The position numbers were made by a program, and so were the translations under genes. Shown piece after piece: positions 1-7,333 of a DNA stretch of 21,477 nt (within the stretch, counting starts at the first letter, position 1; each line of letters begins with the position of its first letter). The DNA is from DAIDKA01 sp049792815 (GTDB lineage Bacteria > Pseudomonadota > Gammaproteobacteria > Steroidobacterales > Steroidobacteraceae). The DNA lies in contig JBARBG010000173.1 in the NCBI GenBank assembly GCA_049792815.1, forward strand, positions 1 to 21,477, written 5' to 3'. The notes below the pieces were generated by a model, which did no database searches, had not been told where the DNA came from, and saw only the letters and a list, made by a program, of their open reading frames with translations.

Positions 1-2
1 CC

Positions 3-95
3 CTGGGCGTGCGCGTCGCCGATCAGCTGCTGGCACGCGGCGCCGCCGGCATCATCGCGCAACAGCGCACGCCGCTGAGTCCGGCACCGCCATGA
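3..95 (+). CDS. hemC: Porphobilinogen deaminase (hydroxymethylbilane synthase), C-terminal end only
   Basis: The window opens in the last 30 codons of a gene whose reading frame ends at a TGA overlapping the hemD ATG (ATGA, 92-95). The visible tail begins LGVRVADQLLARGAAG and ends in a proline-rich stretch. A Gly-x-x-(V/L)-A-(E/D)-x-L-L-x-x-G-A pattern is typical of the HemC C-terminus. HemC polymerises four porphobilinogens into hydroxymethylbilane, the substrate of the next gene's product, and hemC-hemD adjacency is the usual order in proteobacteria. The fragment alone is too short for a firm call; position directly before hemD carries most of the weight. Confidence 0.8.
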   Translation: MGVRVADQLLARGAAGIIAQQRTPLSPAPP

Positions 96-841
96 GCTGG
101 CCCGTGGTCGTGACGCGGGATGAACCGGCGGACGGCCCCTTGAGCCGCGAGCTGCGCGCCCTGGGACTGACCGTGCTGGGCTGGCCGGTGTTGAGGATCG
201 GGCCGGCGACCGACCCCACGGGGCTCGAGCAGGCGCTGCGCCGCCTGAATCAATTCGACTGGCTGGTGTTCACCAGCCAGCATGCCGTCAACGAAGTGGT
301 TCGGCGCGTGCCGGTGCCGCCGGCGTACCTCAACATTGCCGCCGTGGGCGCGCGCACCGCGCAGGCGCTCAATGTTGCGGGCTGGACCGTCACCGCTGTG
401 CCCGAAGAGCCGAGCGCCGAAGCGCTGGTGGCATTGCTCGCCCCGCGGCTTGCGCCCGGCGCCAGCGTGCTGTTCCCCGCCGGGTCGCGCTCCTTGCCGA
501 CGCTGCGCGCGGGACTCACGGCCGCCGGGGCCGAGGTCACGCAGGTGCAGGCCTACGCCACCCAGGCCGGCACGCTGGATGTCCGAGCCTGTCACGACTG
601 GGTCGAGCGACGCGCCATCGGGGTGGTGACCTTCACCAGCCCTTCGGCAGTTGACGAACTTGACCGCGCCCTGGGCCCCGCTGCCTTCGATGCGCTGCTG
701 GACAGCGCGACCGCCATCACCCTGGGCTCGACCACCGGTCGGACCCTGGCATCGCGAGGCTACCCCAGTGTCCTCGCCACACCGCCGACCCTGACGGGCA
801 TGGCCCACACCACACTTCGATTGATCCAGATGAGAGCATGA
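92..841 (+). CDS. hemD: Uroporphyrinogen-III synthase
   Basis: A 249-residue protein of the usual HemD length and two-lobed layout. HemD closes hydroxymethylbilane into uroporphyrinogen III with inversion of ring D, in the cytoplasm. The N-terminus (VVVTRDEPADGPLSREL) matches the family's V-x-x-T-R-P/E start. Further typical segments are DWLVFTSQHAVN (about 55-66), AAVGARTAQAL (about 83-93) and the second-lobe VVTFTSPSAVDEL (about 178-190). The sequence family is poorly conserved, so recognition rests on these motifs together with the position between hemC and hemB. The ATG at 92 overlaps the hemC stop by 4 bases, which implies translational coupling. The gene ends in an ATGA overlap with hemB. 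Confidence 0.95.
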   Translation: MSWPVVVTRDEPADGPLSRELRALGLTVLGWPVLRIGPATDPTGLEQALRRLNQFDWLVFTSQHAVNEVVRRVPVPPAYLNIAAVGARTAQALNVAGWTVTAVPEEPSAEALVALLAPRLAPGASVLFPAGSRSLPTLRAGLTAAGAEVTQVQAYATQAGTLDVRACHDWVERRAIGVVTFTSPSAVDELDRALGPAAFDALLDSATAITLGSTTGRTLASRGYPSVLATPPTLTGMAHTTLRLIQMRA

Positions 842-1818
842 CTATGGGTTTTCCGACCGCAAGACCGCGTCGCCTGCGCCGCAGCGAAAGCTGGCGGGCC
901 ATGGTGCGCGAGACCGAACTGAGTATTTCGGATTTCGTGTACCCGATGTTCATCGTGCCGGGCACCAAGGTACGGCATCCGGTGTCCAGCATGCCGGGAG
1001 TCTCCCAGTTCTCCGTGGATGAAATCATCCACGAGGCGCGCCAGGTGGCGCAGACCGGCGTGCGCGCCATCATCCTGTTCAGCGCGCCGGATCAGAAGGA
1101 CCCGCAGGGTTCGGCGTTCCTTGATCCGCAGGGCCTGGTACCGCGCGCCATCGCGGGCATCAAAGCGGCCTGCCCCGAACTTCTGGTGTGGACCGATGTG
1201 TGCCTGTGCAGCGCCACCGATCACGGGCACTGCGGCCACGTGCTGCCCAATGGCGACATCGACAATGACTCCTCGATTGCGACCCTGGCCGAGATCGCGC
1301 TCAATCATGCGCGTGCCGGGGCGGATGCCGTGGCGCCCAGTGACATGATGGACGGGCGCGTGGCCGCGATCCGAGAGCTGCTGGATGGCAAGGGGTTCGC
1401 GGCAACACCGGTGGTGTCCTACGCCGCGAAGTATGCGTCGGCCTTCTACGGACCGTTCCGCGAGGCGGCCGACTCGGCGCCGGCCTTCGGCGATCGGCGC
1501 TCCTACCAGATGGATCCGGCCAATGCGCGTGAAGCACTGCGCGAGGTGCTGCTGGATGTGGAGGAGGGTGCCGACATGGTCATGGTCAAACCGGCAGGTC
1601 CCTACCTGGATGTGATCCGCCGCGTGCGCGAGGCGGTGAACATTCCGGTGGTGGCCTACCAGGTGTCGGGCGAATACAGCCTGCTGAAAGCCGCCGCCGA
1701 GCGCGGCTGGATCGAGGAGCGTGCCGCTGCGCTTGAGACCCTCGTGGGCATCAAGCGCGCGGGCGCGGACCTCATTCTTTCCTACTTCGCCCCGCAGATC
1801 GCAGGGTGGCTCAAATGA
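838..1818 (+). CDS. hemB: Delta-aminolevulinic acid dehydratase (porphobilinogen synthase)
   Basis: A 326-residue enzyme that condenses two 5-aminolevulinate molecules into porphobilinogen. The zinc-site cysteines are all present in DVCLCSATDHGHCG (C122, C124, C132), so this is the zinc-dependent, cysteine-type form. The two active-site lysines are K198 (YAAKYASAFYGPFRE) and the Schiff-base K251 (MVMVKPAGPYLD). APSDMMDGRV and YQVSGEYS are also family signatures. The start at 838 makes an ATGA overlap with hemD; a second in-frame ATG at 844 is an alternative two codons later. GAGAG at about 831-835 may serve as ribosome binding site. It ends in another ATGA overlap with hemE. HemB acts before HemC in the pathway although its gene lies downstream. 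Confidence 0.98.
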   Translation: MTMGFPTARPRRLRRSESWRAMVRETELSISDFVYPMFIVPGTKVRHPVSSMPGVSQFSVDEIIHEARQVAQTGVRAIILFSAPDQKDPQGSAFLDPQGLVPRAIAGIKAACPELLVWTDVCLCSATDHGHCGHVLPNGDIDNDSSIATLAEIALNHARAGADAVAPSDMMDGRVAAIRELLDGKGFAATPVVSYAAKYASAFYGPFREAADSAPAFGDRRSYQMDPANAREALREVLLDVEEGADMVMVKPAGPYLDVIRRVREAVNIPVVAYQVSGEYSLLKAAAERGWIEERAAALETLVGIKRAGADLILSYFAPQIAGWLK

Positions 1819-2864
1819 GCGGCGCGGACACGGTTTTCATCAAGGCCTGCCGCCGCCAGGACGTGCCGCACACGCCCGTCTGGGTGATGCGCCAGGCGGG
1901 ACGCTACCTGCCCGAGTACCGTGAGCTGCGTTCACGCGTGGACTTCGTCACCCTGACGCGCAGCGCGGAGCTGGCCGCCGAAGTCACACTGCAACCGGTG
2001 CAACGCTTCGCGCTGGATGCCGCCATTCTGTTCAGCGACATCATGACGCCACTGCAGGGTATGGGTATTCCACTCACTTTCGAGCCCGGCCCGGTGGTCG
2101 CGACCCCGATTCGCAGCCTCGAACAGGTGCAGGCGCTGCCGGCGCTGCTGCCTGAGCGCGACGTACCCTTCGTGCTGGACGCCGTGAAGCTGGTGCGCGC
2201 CAATGCGCCGCGCGGCGTACCCTTGATCGGCTTCGCCGGCGCGCCCTTCACGCTGCTGTGCTACCTGGTCAGCGGCCGGCCCTCCAAGGAATTCGGCATC
2301 GCGCGCAGCTTCCTCTACAACCAGCCGGAGGCCGCAACCGCGCTGATCGATCACCTCGGCGATGCCATGGCCGCCTACCTTGCCGCCCAGGCGCGCGCCG
2401 GGGCACAGGCCTTGATGCTGTTCGAGTCCTGGGCGGGCCTGCTGGCCCCGCCGCAGTTCCGGCAGTTCGCGCTGCGGGGCGCGAAGCGCACCTTGAGCGC
2501 GCTGCGTACCCTCGGCGTGCCCTTGATCTACTACGCCAACCAGGGTTCTGCCCTCATGGAAGAAGTGCGGGCGCTGGACGTGGATGTCATCGGCGTCGAC
2601 TGGCGCTCGCCCTTAAGTGCGGTGCGCCGCGTCCTCGGGCCCGACAAGGCGGTACAGGGCAACCTCGACCCGGCGGCGCTGTTTGCCGATGCCGAGGAAC
2701 TCAAGCGCCAGATCGACATCGTGCTCAGCGAGGCCGGCCCGGGGCCGGGCCATATCTTCAACCTGGGACACGGCATCTGGCCGGATACGGATCCGGATGC
2801 CGTCGCGCGGCTCATCGATCACGTGCATGCGCGCACCGCGCGCGCGGCCCGGGGTGTACCGTGA
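1815..2864 (+). CDS. hemE: Uroporphyrinogen decarboxylase
   Basis: A 349-residue protein that decarboxylates the four acetate side chains of uroporphyrinogen III to give coproporphyrinogen III. Both family signatures are visible: TPVWVMRQAGRYLPEYRELR near the N-terminus and IGFAGAPFTLLCYLVSGRPS around residues 140-160. The C-terminal FNLGHGIWPDTDPD is also typical. I choose ATG 1815 over a GTG at 1806 because it makes the same ATGA overlap (1815-1818) as the other junctions, and AGGGTGG just upstream is a good ribosome binding site. Length is close to the E. coli enzyme (354). The gene ends in a GTGA overlap with hemF. Confidence 0.97.
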   Translation: MSGADTVFIKACRRQDVPHTPVWVMRQAGRYLPEYRELRSRVDFVTLTRSAELAAEVTLQPVQRFALDAAILFSDIMTPLQGMGIPLTFEPGPVVATPIRSLEQVQALPALLPERDVPFVLDAVKLVRANAPRGVPLIGFAGAPFTLLCYLVSGRPSKEFGIARSFLYNQPEAATALIDHLGDAMAAYLAAQARAGAQALMLFESWAGLLAPPQFRQFALRGAKRTLSALRTLGVPLIYYANQGSALMEEVRALDVDVIGVDWRSPLSAVRRVLGPDKAVQGNLDPAALFADAEELKRQIDIVLSEAGPGPGHIFNLGHGIWPDTDPDAVARLIDHVHARTARAARGVP

Positions 2865-3688
2865 GCGCCGATGTCTTCGCGCCCACGGCGGCCGCCGGTT
2901 TCCGGGATCTTCAGGCGCGCATCTGCGCCCGCTTCGAGTCCTTCGAACCGCAGGCGCGATTCAGCGTGCGGCCCTGGAGCAAGCCCGAGGGACACCGGCT
3001 GCAGGGCGGGGGTGAGAGCCGACTGATGCGCGGCGATGTGTTCGAGAAGGTGGGCGTGAACTTCAGCCATGTCTGGGGTTCCTTCCCACCGCAGTTCCGG
3101 GCCCAGGTCGAGGGGGCCGAGGAGTCCGAAGGCCGCTTCACGGCCTGTGGCATCTCGCTGGTGGCCCATATGGCCAACCCCTATGTCCCCGCGGTGCACA
3201 TGAACGTGCGCTATCTGTGTACCAGCCGCGCCTGGTTCGGCGGCGGCGCGGATCTCACGCCGACTTTTCCCTTTGATGAGGACACGGCGGATTTCCACGC
3301 GGCCCTGCGCGGTGCCTGTGACAGCTACCGGCCCGATGCCTATGCCGAATACAAGGCCTGGTGCGACCGGTACTTCTTCCTGCCACATCGCCAGGAGCCG
3401 CGCGGCGTCGGCGGGATCTTCTTTGATGATCTGGCCAGTGGCGATGTGCAGCGCGACTTCGCCTTCGTACAGGCCGTGGGCGAGGCCTTTCTTGGCGTCT
3501 ATCCTGCCCTGGTCGAGCGGCGCTTCCGCACCCCGTTTGACGAGGCCGCCCGGGAAAAGCTGCTGTTCAAGCGGGGACGCTACGTGGAGTTCAACCTGGT
3601 CTATGACCGGGGTACCAAATTTGGTTTTGGCACCGATGCCGACCCTGAGGCCTACCTGATGAGCCTGCCCCCCATCGTGAAGTGGTAA
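2861..3688 (+). CDS. hemF: Oxygen-dependent coproporphyrinogen-III oxidase
   Basis: A 275-residue enzyme that oxidatively decarboxylates coproporphyrinogen III to protoporphyrinogen IX using O2. Recognisable segments are GDVFEKVGVNFSHVWG, NPYVPAVHMNVRYL, WFGGGADLTP, KAWCDRYFFLPHR, EPRGVGGIFFDDL, and RGRYVEFNLVYDRGT; the conserved histidines in VAH, VH and LPHR are kept. The GTG at 2861 is chosen because it overlaps the hemE stop (GTGA) and follows GGGGTG at about 2851-2856; upstream open frame is just shadow inside hemE. The protein stops right after SLPPIVKW and lacks the roughly 25-residue tail of the E. coli enzyme. In this and in the phrase FRAQVEGAEE it resembles, from memory, the alphaproteobacterial form. 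Confidence 0.96.
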   Translation: MSADVFAPTAAAGFRDLQARICARFESFEPQARFSVRPWSKPEGHRLQGGGESRLMRGDVFEKVGVNFSHVWGSFPPQFRAQVEGAEESEGRFTACGISLVAHMANPYVPAVHMNVRYLCTSRAWFGGGADLTPTFPFDEDTADFHAALRGACDSYRPDAYAEYKAWCDRYFFLPHRQEPRGVGGIFFDDLASGDVQRDFAFVQAVGEAFLGVYPALVERRFRTPFDEAAREKLLFKRGRYVEFNLVYDRGTKFGFGTDADPEAYLMSLPPIVKW

Positions 3689-3723
3689 ATCCACGCAGCG
3701 CCGGGCAGTATGGCGCCCATAAG

Positions 3724-4422
3724 ATGAATGAACCAACTGGCGCAAATACGGGCTTGGGGCGCCCGGCCGGGGAACGACGTCGGGTGCTGATCGTCGACGA
3801 TCACCCCATCGTCCGGCACGGCCTCAGGCAGATGATCGACGCGCAGCCGGATCTCATGGTCTGCGGGGAGGCCCAGAGCGACCGCGAGGCCCGCGCCGCC
3901 CTGCCGGAGGTGGACCCGGATGTGATGATCGTGGATGTCTCGTTGGCCCAGGGCGACGGCATGGACCTGGTGCGCGAGGTGCACGCCCAGCGGCCGCAAC
4001 TGCCCATGCTGGTGCTGTCGATGCACGACGAGGCCATCTACGCCGAACGCCTGCTCGCCGCCGGTGCCCGCGGTTACATTATGAAGGAGGCTGCCTTTGA
4101 CCAGCTGCTGGTCGCCTTGCGGCGGGTACTGGCCGGCGGGGTCTACCTGAGCGATGCCATGGCCAGCCGGCTCGGCCGCAATGGTGAGGAAGGTGCGCCG
4201 GATCCCGTCGATCCGGTGGGCCGCCTCAGCAACCGTGAACTGCAGGTCTTAAGCCTGATCGGCCGTGGCCTGTCATCGCGTCAGGCGGCGCAGTCCCTGA
4301 ACGTCAGCGTCAAGACTGTCGAATCCCATCGCCAGAGTCTCAAGCGCAAGCTGAACCTCGCAACCAACCCGCAGCTGCTGCAGTACGCCTTGAAGTGGTA
4401 CGCCAGCCGCTCGCGCGACTGA
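3724..4422 (+). CDS. NarL/LuxR-type response regulator, orphan
   Basis: A 232-residue two-domain transcription factor. The receiver domain (about 18-140) has the acidic pair D25/D26 (VLIVDDHP), phospho-acceptor D71 (MIVDVSL), S99 (LVLSMHD) and K121 (GYIMKEAA), so phosphorylation looks possible. A LuxR-type helix-turn-helix follows (about 163-225: LSNRELQVLSLIGRGLSSRQ then VSVKTVESHRQ). No histidine kinase gene is adjacent. It starts 35 bases after hemF without a visible terminator, so it may be transcribed with the haem genes. An in-frame GTG at 3682 overlapping hemF would add 14 residues, but the ATG at 3724 gives a normal receiver start. No strong ribosome binding site is seen at either. 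Target genes cannot be read from the sequence. Confidence 0.92.
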   Translation: MNEPTGANTGLGRPAGERRRVLIVDDHPIVRHGLRQMIDAQPDLMVCGEAQSDREARAALPEVDPDVMIVDVSLAQGDGMDLVREVHAQRPQLPMLVLSMHDEAIYAERLLAAGARGYIMKEAAFDQLLVALRRVLAGGVYLSDAMASRLGRNGEEGAPDPVDPVGRLSNRELQVLSLIGRGLSSRQAAQSLNVSVKTVESHRQSLKRKLNLATNPQLLQYALKWYASRSRD

Positions 4423-4448
4423 CATCCCAGACACCTGTTTCGTCTTCG

Positions 4449-4802
4449 TCAGTGACTCGTGGCCGCCCAAGGCGTGTCCGGAGTCATGGGCCACTGCCGG
4501 TCAAGTTGATGTCGCAAGGTAACCCAGTCAGGCCACTGCGCCGGCGTCAGGCAGATTTCGTGGGTTTTCGGATAGCTGGTGCCGAAGATTCCACTGGGTA
4601 TGTCGCCGGAAAGATCGGCACCCGGCACAAACATGGCGGGAGAGGCTGGCGGGATCACCCACTGCGGCGGAGCGCAGAAATAGTCCTTGCCGTTGATGGC
4701 CTCGCGCCGAAAGCCATACTGTTCAGGCGTCGGCAGGGACGTGGCGCATGCCACGAGCACCAGCGCACTGGCGAGAAGAATGAATCCGGGGAAGCGCGTC
4801 AT
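4449..4802 (-). CDS. Small predicted lipoprotein of unknown function
   Basis: A 117-residue protein. The N-terminus is a lipoprotein signal: MTR, a hydrophobic run, then the lipobox LVAC with C19 as the acylation site. The mature part is proline- and tryptophan-rich with two more cysteines (C43, C84), which could form a periplasmic disulfide. I recognise no domain. The start at 4802 is set by the signal peptide and by GGGAGG five bases upstream on the minus strand; the open frame continues upstream but lacks sense. It lies 76 bases downstream of the Anbu gene on the same strand and may be the last gene of that transcript or an independent gene. It converges on the response regulator, leaving 26 bases between the stop codons. 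Confidence 0.8.
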   Translation of the reverse strand: MTRFPGFILLASALVLVACATSLPTPEQYGFRREAINGKDYFCAPPQWVIPPASPAMFVPGADLSGDIPSGIFGTSYPKTHEICLTPAQWPDWVTLRHQLDRQWPMTPDTPWAATSH

Positions 4803-4878
4803 CCGACCTCCCTTGGCGCGAACCTGAGTGAGGAATCCCCCAGGAGAACGCAAATGCTGGCACTCCAACCGATGCGCG

Positions 4879-5670
4879 TCAACTGCCCTGGATTTTCGTG
4901 ACTGTGGCGCTGGCCGGTCGGTCCAGCGACCGGTCCGACAGCCAGTCCGGATCGGGCAACTCGACGAAGGCCTCGCGCAGCGCCGCGCTCCAGCGCGAGC
5001 GGATCCCGCTGAAGTACATGTTGTCCGCATCGATGCTCATGTGGCGTGCGACGCAGAACTGGTCGCGGCGCACGATGACCAGGTCCAGCGGCAGGCCGAC
5101 CGAAAGGTTTGACTGGATGGTCGAGTCCATCGACACCAGCGCGCACTTGGTGGCCTCGTTCAAACTGCTGCTGCGGCGGATCACTCGATCGATGATGGGC
5201 TTGCCGTATTTGGATTCACCGATCTGGAAATAAGTGGTCTCCGGCAGCGCCTCGATGAAATTGCCCGCCGAGTATATGCTGAAGAGGCGCGGCACTTCGC
5301 CGCGCACCTGCCCGCCCAGGATCATGCTGGCATTGAACTCGACGCCAAACTCGGCCAGCGACGCCGCATCGCGCCGGTGCACCTCGCGCAGCGCTTCGCC
5401 CACGCAGCGTGCCGCCTCGAACATATTGGCGCAGGCCTGCAGGTCGAGACTGGGCTTGGTGGTGCTGTTCTCATGTTCCCGCAGCAGCGTCACCACCGCC
5501 TGAGTGATGGCGAGGTTGCCCGCAACCTGCAGCACCATGACGCGGTCGCCGGGTCGCTGGAACACCGCCGTCTTGCGGAAGCTGTTGATCTGATCGACGC
5601 CCGCGCTGGTGCGTGAGTCCGCCAGGAAGACCAGGCCGGTGTCGAGCAGCATTCCGACGCAGTATGTCAT
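4879..5670 (-). CDS. anbu: Anbu, proteasome beta-subunit-like N-terminal nucleophile hydrolase
   Basis: A 263-residue protein of the Anbu (ancestral beta subunit, proteasome-type protease) family, related to HslV. It begins M-T-Y-C-V-G: removal of Met would expose Thr as the nucleophile. In mature numbering D17 (FLADSRT) and K32 (INSFRK) complete the HslV-like active site. Other family segments are LQVAGNLAITQAV and the C-terminal half with ALVSMDSTIQSNLSVGLPLDL. Known Anbu proteins assemble into open helical or ring-like oligomers; their substrate is not established. The start at 5670 overlaps the upstream transglutaminase-like gene by 4 bases (ATGA). Co-occurrence with ATP-grasp, alpha-E and transglutaminase-like genes is the characteristic Anbu neighbourhood. 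Confidence 0.93.
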   Translation of the reverse strand: MTYCVGMLLDTGLVFLADSRTSAGVDQINSFRKTAVFQRPGDRVMVLQVAGNLAITQAVVTLLREHENSTTKPSLDLQACANMFEAARCVGEALREVHRRDAASLAEFGVEFNASMILGGQVRGEVPRLFSIYSAGNFIEALPETTYFQIGESKYGKPIIDRVIRRSSSLNEATKCALVSMDSTIQSNLSVGLPLDLVIVRRDQFCVARHMSIDADNMYFSGIRSRWSAALREAFVELPDPDWLSDRSLDRPASATVTKIQGS

Positions 5671-6395
5671 TGGTCGCGTATCCTCAAGGTTTCCACCGAC
5701 TCTCCCTGGCGCGCGATGCGGATGGGCGCCGCGTCCAGGTAATCGCGTCCCACGGCGAGCCGGCAATGGCGCGATCGTGCCGGTTCCAGACGGTCCACGT
5801 CCAGTGCAATCCATCCATCCTGAGACGCACTCCAAATATCCACCCAGGCGCTGCGGTCGGATCGATCATCGTCGATCTGGCGATAGCCGCTGACATAGCG
5901 GGCCGGTACGCCTGCCGCACGGCAGCAGGCCAGGTAAGCATGAGCGATATCCTGCGCTGCAGTCTCCACGGGGTGCCGCTCGCGCACCTCGCGGCCGAGC
6001 CGGGTGATCCATTCCCAGTTCGCACCGTTCTGGGGCCGGTGGGATTGCGTAAGGTCCACCAGCGCAGCTGTCGGACGGGTCAGCGCGGTGGTCGCGAGGT
6101 AGGCCAGCGGTGACAGGGGCCCCTCGTGTGGCAGGGCCTGTTCCGACCAGTCGATTTCGACGAGGCCCGTGACCACCACCTCGATGAAGCGGTGCGGATC
6201 CTCGAGCGTCAGCAGGTGCGTGATGTTGCCGTGCGCGTCGAGCCTTTCGGTGCGGCGGCCCTGCGCATGCAGCGTCCAGCTGAGCGCATGCTGGGAATTG
6301 TCCCGGCGCGGCGTCAGCCGCAGCGCCAGCGCGCTGTACTTTACCGGCTGCGCATAGCGGTACTCCCAGTTGTGCTGGATGCGCAGGCGAGTCAA
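5667..6395 (-). CDS. Transglutaminase-like protein with catalytic Cys and His replaced
   Basis: A 242-residue protein: an N-terminal beta domain typical of bacterial transglutaminase-like proteins (RIQHNWEYRYAQPVKYSALALRLTPR), then a transglutaminase core at about 135-205. The core segments RAAGVPARYVSGY and the W-x-x-x-D of GWIALD (D199) are clear. Where active relatives have G-V-C-Q-D-F-A-H this protein reads T-A-A-Q-D-I-A-H, placing A147 at the nucleophile position. Where they have H-A-W it reads S-A-W (S182). Two of the three catalytic residues are thus missing, although the frame is intact. I checked both sites in the nucleotide sequence. The start is a TTG at 6395 overlapping the alpha-E stop (TTGA); the end overlaps anbu. 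I infer a structural or binding role rather than peptidase or amide-forming activity. Confidence 0.88.
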   Translation of the reverse strand: MTRLRIQHNWEYRYAQPVKYSALALRLTPRRDNSQHALSWTLHAQGRRTERLDAHGNITHLLTLEDPHRFIEVVVTGLVEIDWSEQALPHEGPLSPLAYLATTALTRPTAALVDLTQSHRPQNGANWEWITRLGREVRERHPVETAAQDIAHAYLACCRAAGVPARYVSGYRQIDDDRSDRSAWVDIWSASQDGWIALDVDRLEPARSRHCRLAVGRDYLDAAPIRIARQGESVETLRIRDQ

Positions 6396-7333
6396 TCCGC
6401 CCCCAATGGGACCAGGAAGTCCTCGGCGATGCGCTGACCCAGATCCCGCAGGCGCTGCTGGAAGCGATCCAGGAACAGCGTGATGCCATCGGCTGCCAGC
6501 TCATCCAGCAGGCCGTAATGGAACTGCGCATGCAGCTCGCCGGCGCGCCGCAGTGTTTCCCCGGAGCGATTATTGGCCACGGTCTTCAGATCACGCTGCA
6601 GCTCCGCGAGGCAGCGGTGAACCGCCTGCGGCACATCATCGCGCATCAGCAGCAGCTCAGTGACCTGTTTGGGTGTCACCTGGGTCCGACAGATGCGCCG
6701 GTACGTTTCGAACGCCGACATCGCGCGCAGCAGCACCGCCCACTCACTGGCTTCCTCGATGAGGCGTTCGCCCTGGCCGCCCGGATCGCGCCACCGCGCC
6801 TCCAGCATGCGGGTGGTGTTGTCCGCCCGTTCGAGGTAGGTCCCGATGCGCGTGAAGCACAGGGCCTCGTCCCGCTGCATGGTGCCGATGGTGACGCCGC
6901 GGGCGAGGTGCGAGCGGAACTTCACCCACTCCAGGAACTCATGGCGCGCGGCCTCCGGGCCCACCGCGCTGAAGGTGCGCGACTCAAGGTACGTGGCGTT
7001 CACCGTCTCCCACAGCTCCGAAGTGATGGTGCCGCGCACGGCCCGGGCATTGTCGCGCGCCGCGCGGATGCAGGAGAGGATGCTGCCCGGGTTGGTCGTA
7101 TCGAAGGCCAGGAAGTCGAAGGCCGAGCGCGAGGTCACCTCGTCCTGCTGTTCGCGATAGGCCTGCTCCATCCCCAACGACACCAGGGTGGCGGCCCAGC
7201 CCTGCAGCACGGCCTCGGGCGGGCGGGGCAGCAGGCTCAGTCGGGCATGCGCATCGAGCATGCGCGCCGTGCTTTCGGCACGCTCCTGGTAGCGCGACAT
7301 CCAGTACAGGTGGTCGGCGGTGCGGCTGAGCAT
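6392..7333 (-). CDS. Alpha-E domain protein (DUF403 family)
   Basis: A 313-residue all-helical protein whose N-terminus, MLSRTADHLYWMSRYQERAE, is the hallmark of the alpha-E family, followed by STARMLDAHARL and later RADNTTRMLEARW. Length is normal for the family. These proteins accompany circularly permuted ATP-grasp proteins and are sometimes fused to them; a role in a predicted peptide-ligation or tagging pathway has been proposed from genome context, without biochemical proof that I know of. The ATG at 7333 directly abuts the stop codon of the ATP-grasp gene (TAG then ATG, no gap), and the end overlaps the next gene by 4 bases, so the four genes are almost certainly one transcript. Confidence 0.93.
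   Translation of the reverse strand: MLSRTADHLYWMSRYQERAESTARMLDAHARLSLLPRPPEAVLQGWAATLVSLGMEQAYREQQDEVTSRSAFDFLAFDTTNPGSILSCIRAARDNARAVRGTITSELWETVNATYLESRTFSAVGPEAARHEFLEWVKFRSHLARGVTIGTMQRDEALCFTRIGTYLERADNTTRMLEARWRDPGGQGERLIEEASEWAVLLRAMSAFETYRRICRTQVTPKQVTELLLMRDDVPQAVHRCLAELQRDLKTVANNRSGETLRRAGELHAQFHYGLLDELAADGITLFLDRFQQRLRDLGQRIAEDFLVPLGAD

Noticed and set aside
2258..2860. Upstream extension of the hemF reading frame inside hemE
   Set aside because: The extension is shadow coding of hemE; HemF homology begins after the GTG at 2861, which overlaps the hemE stop as at the other operon junctions.
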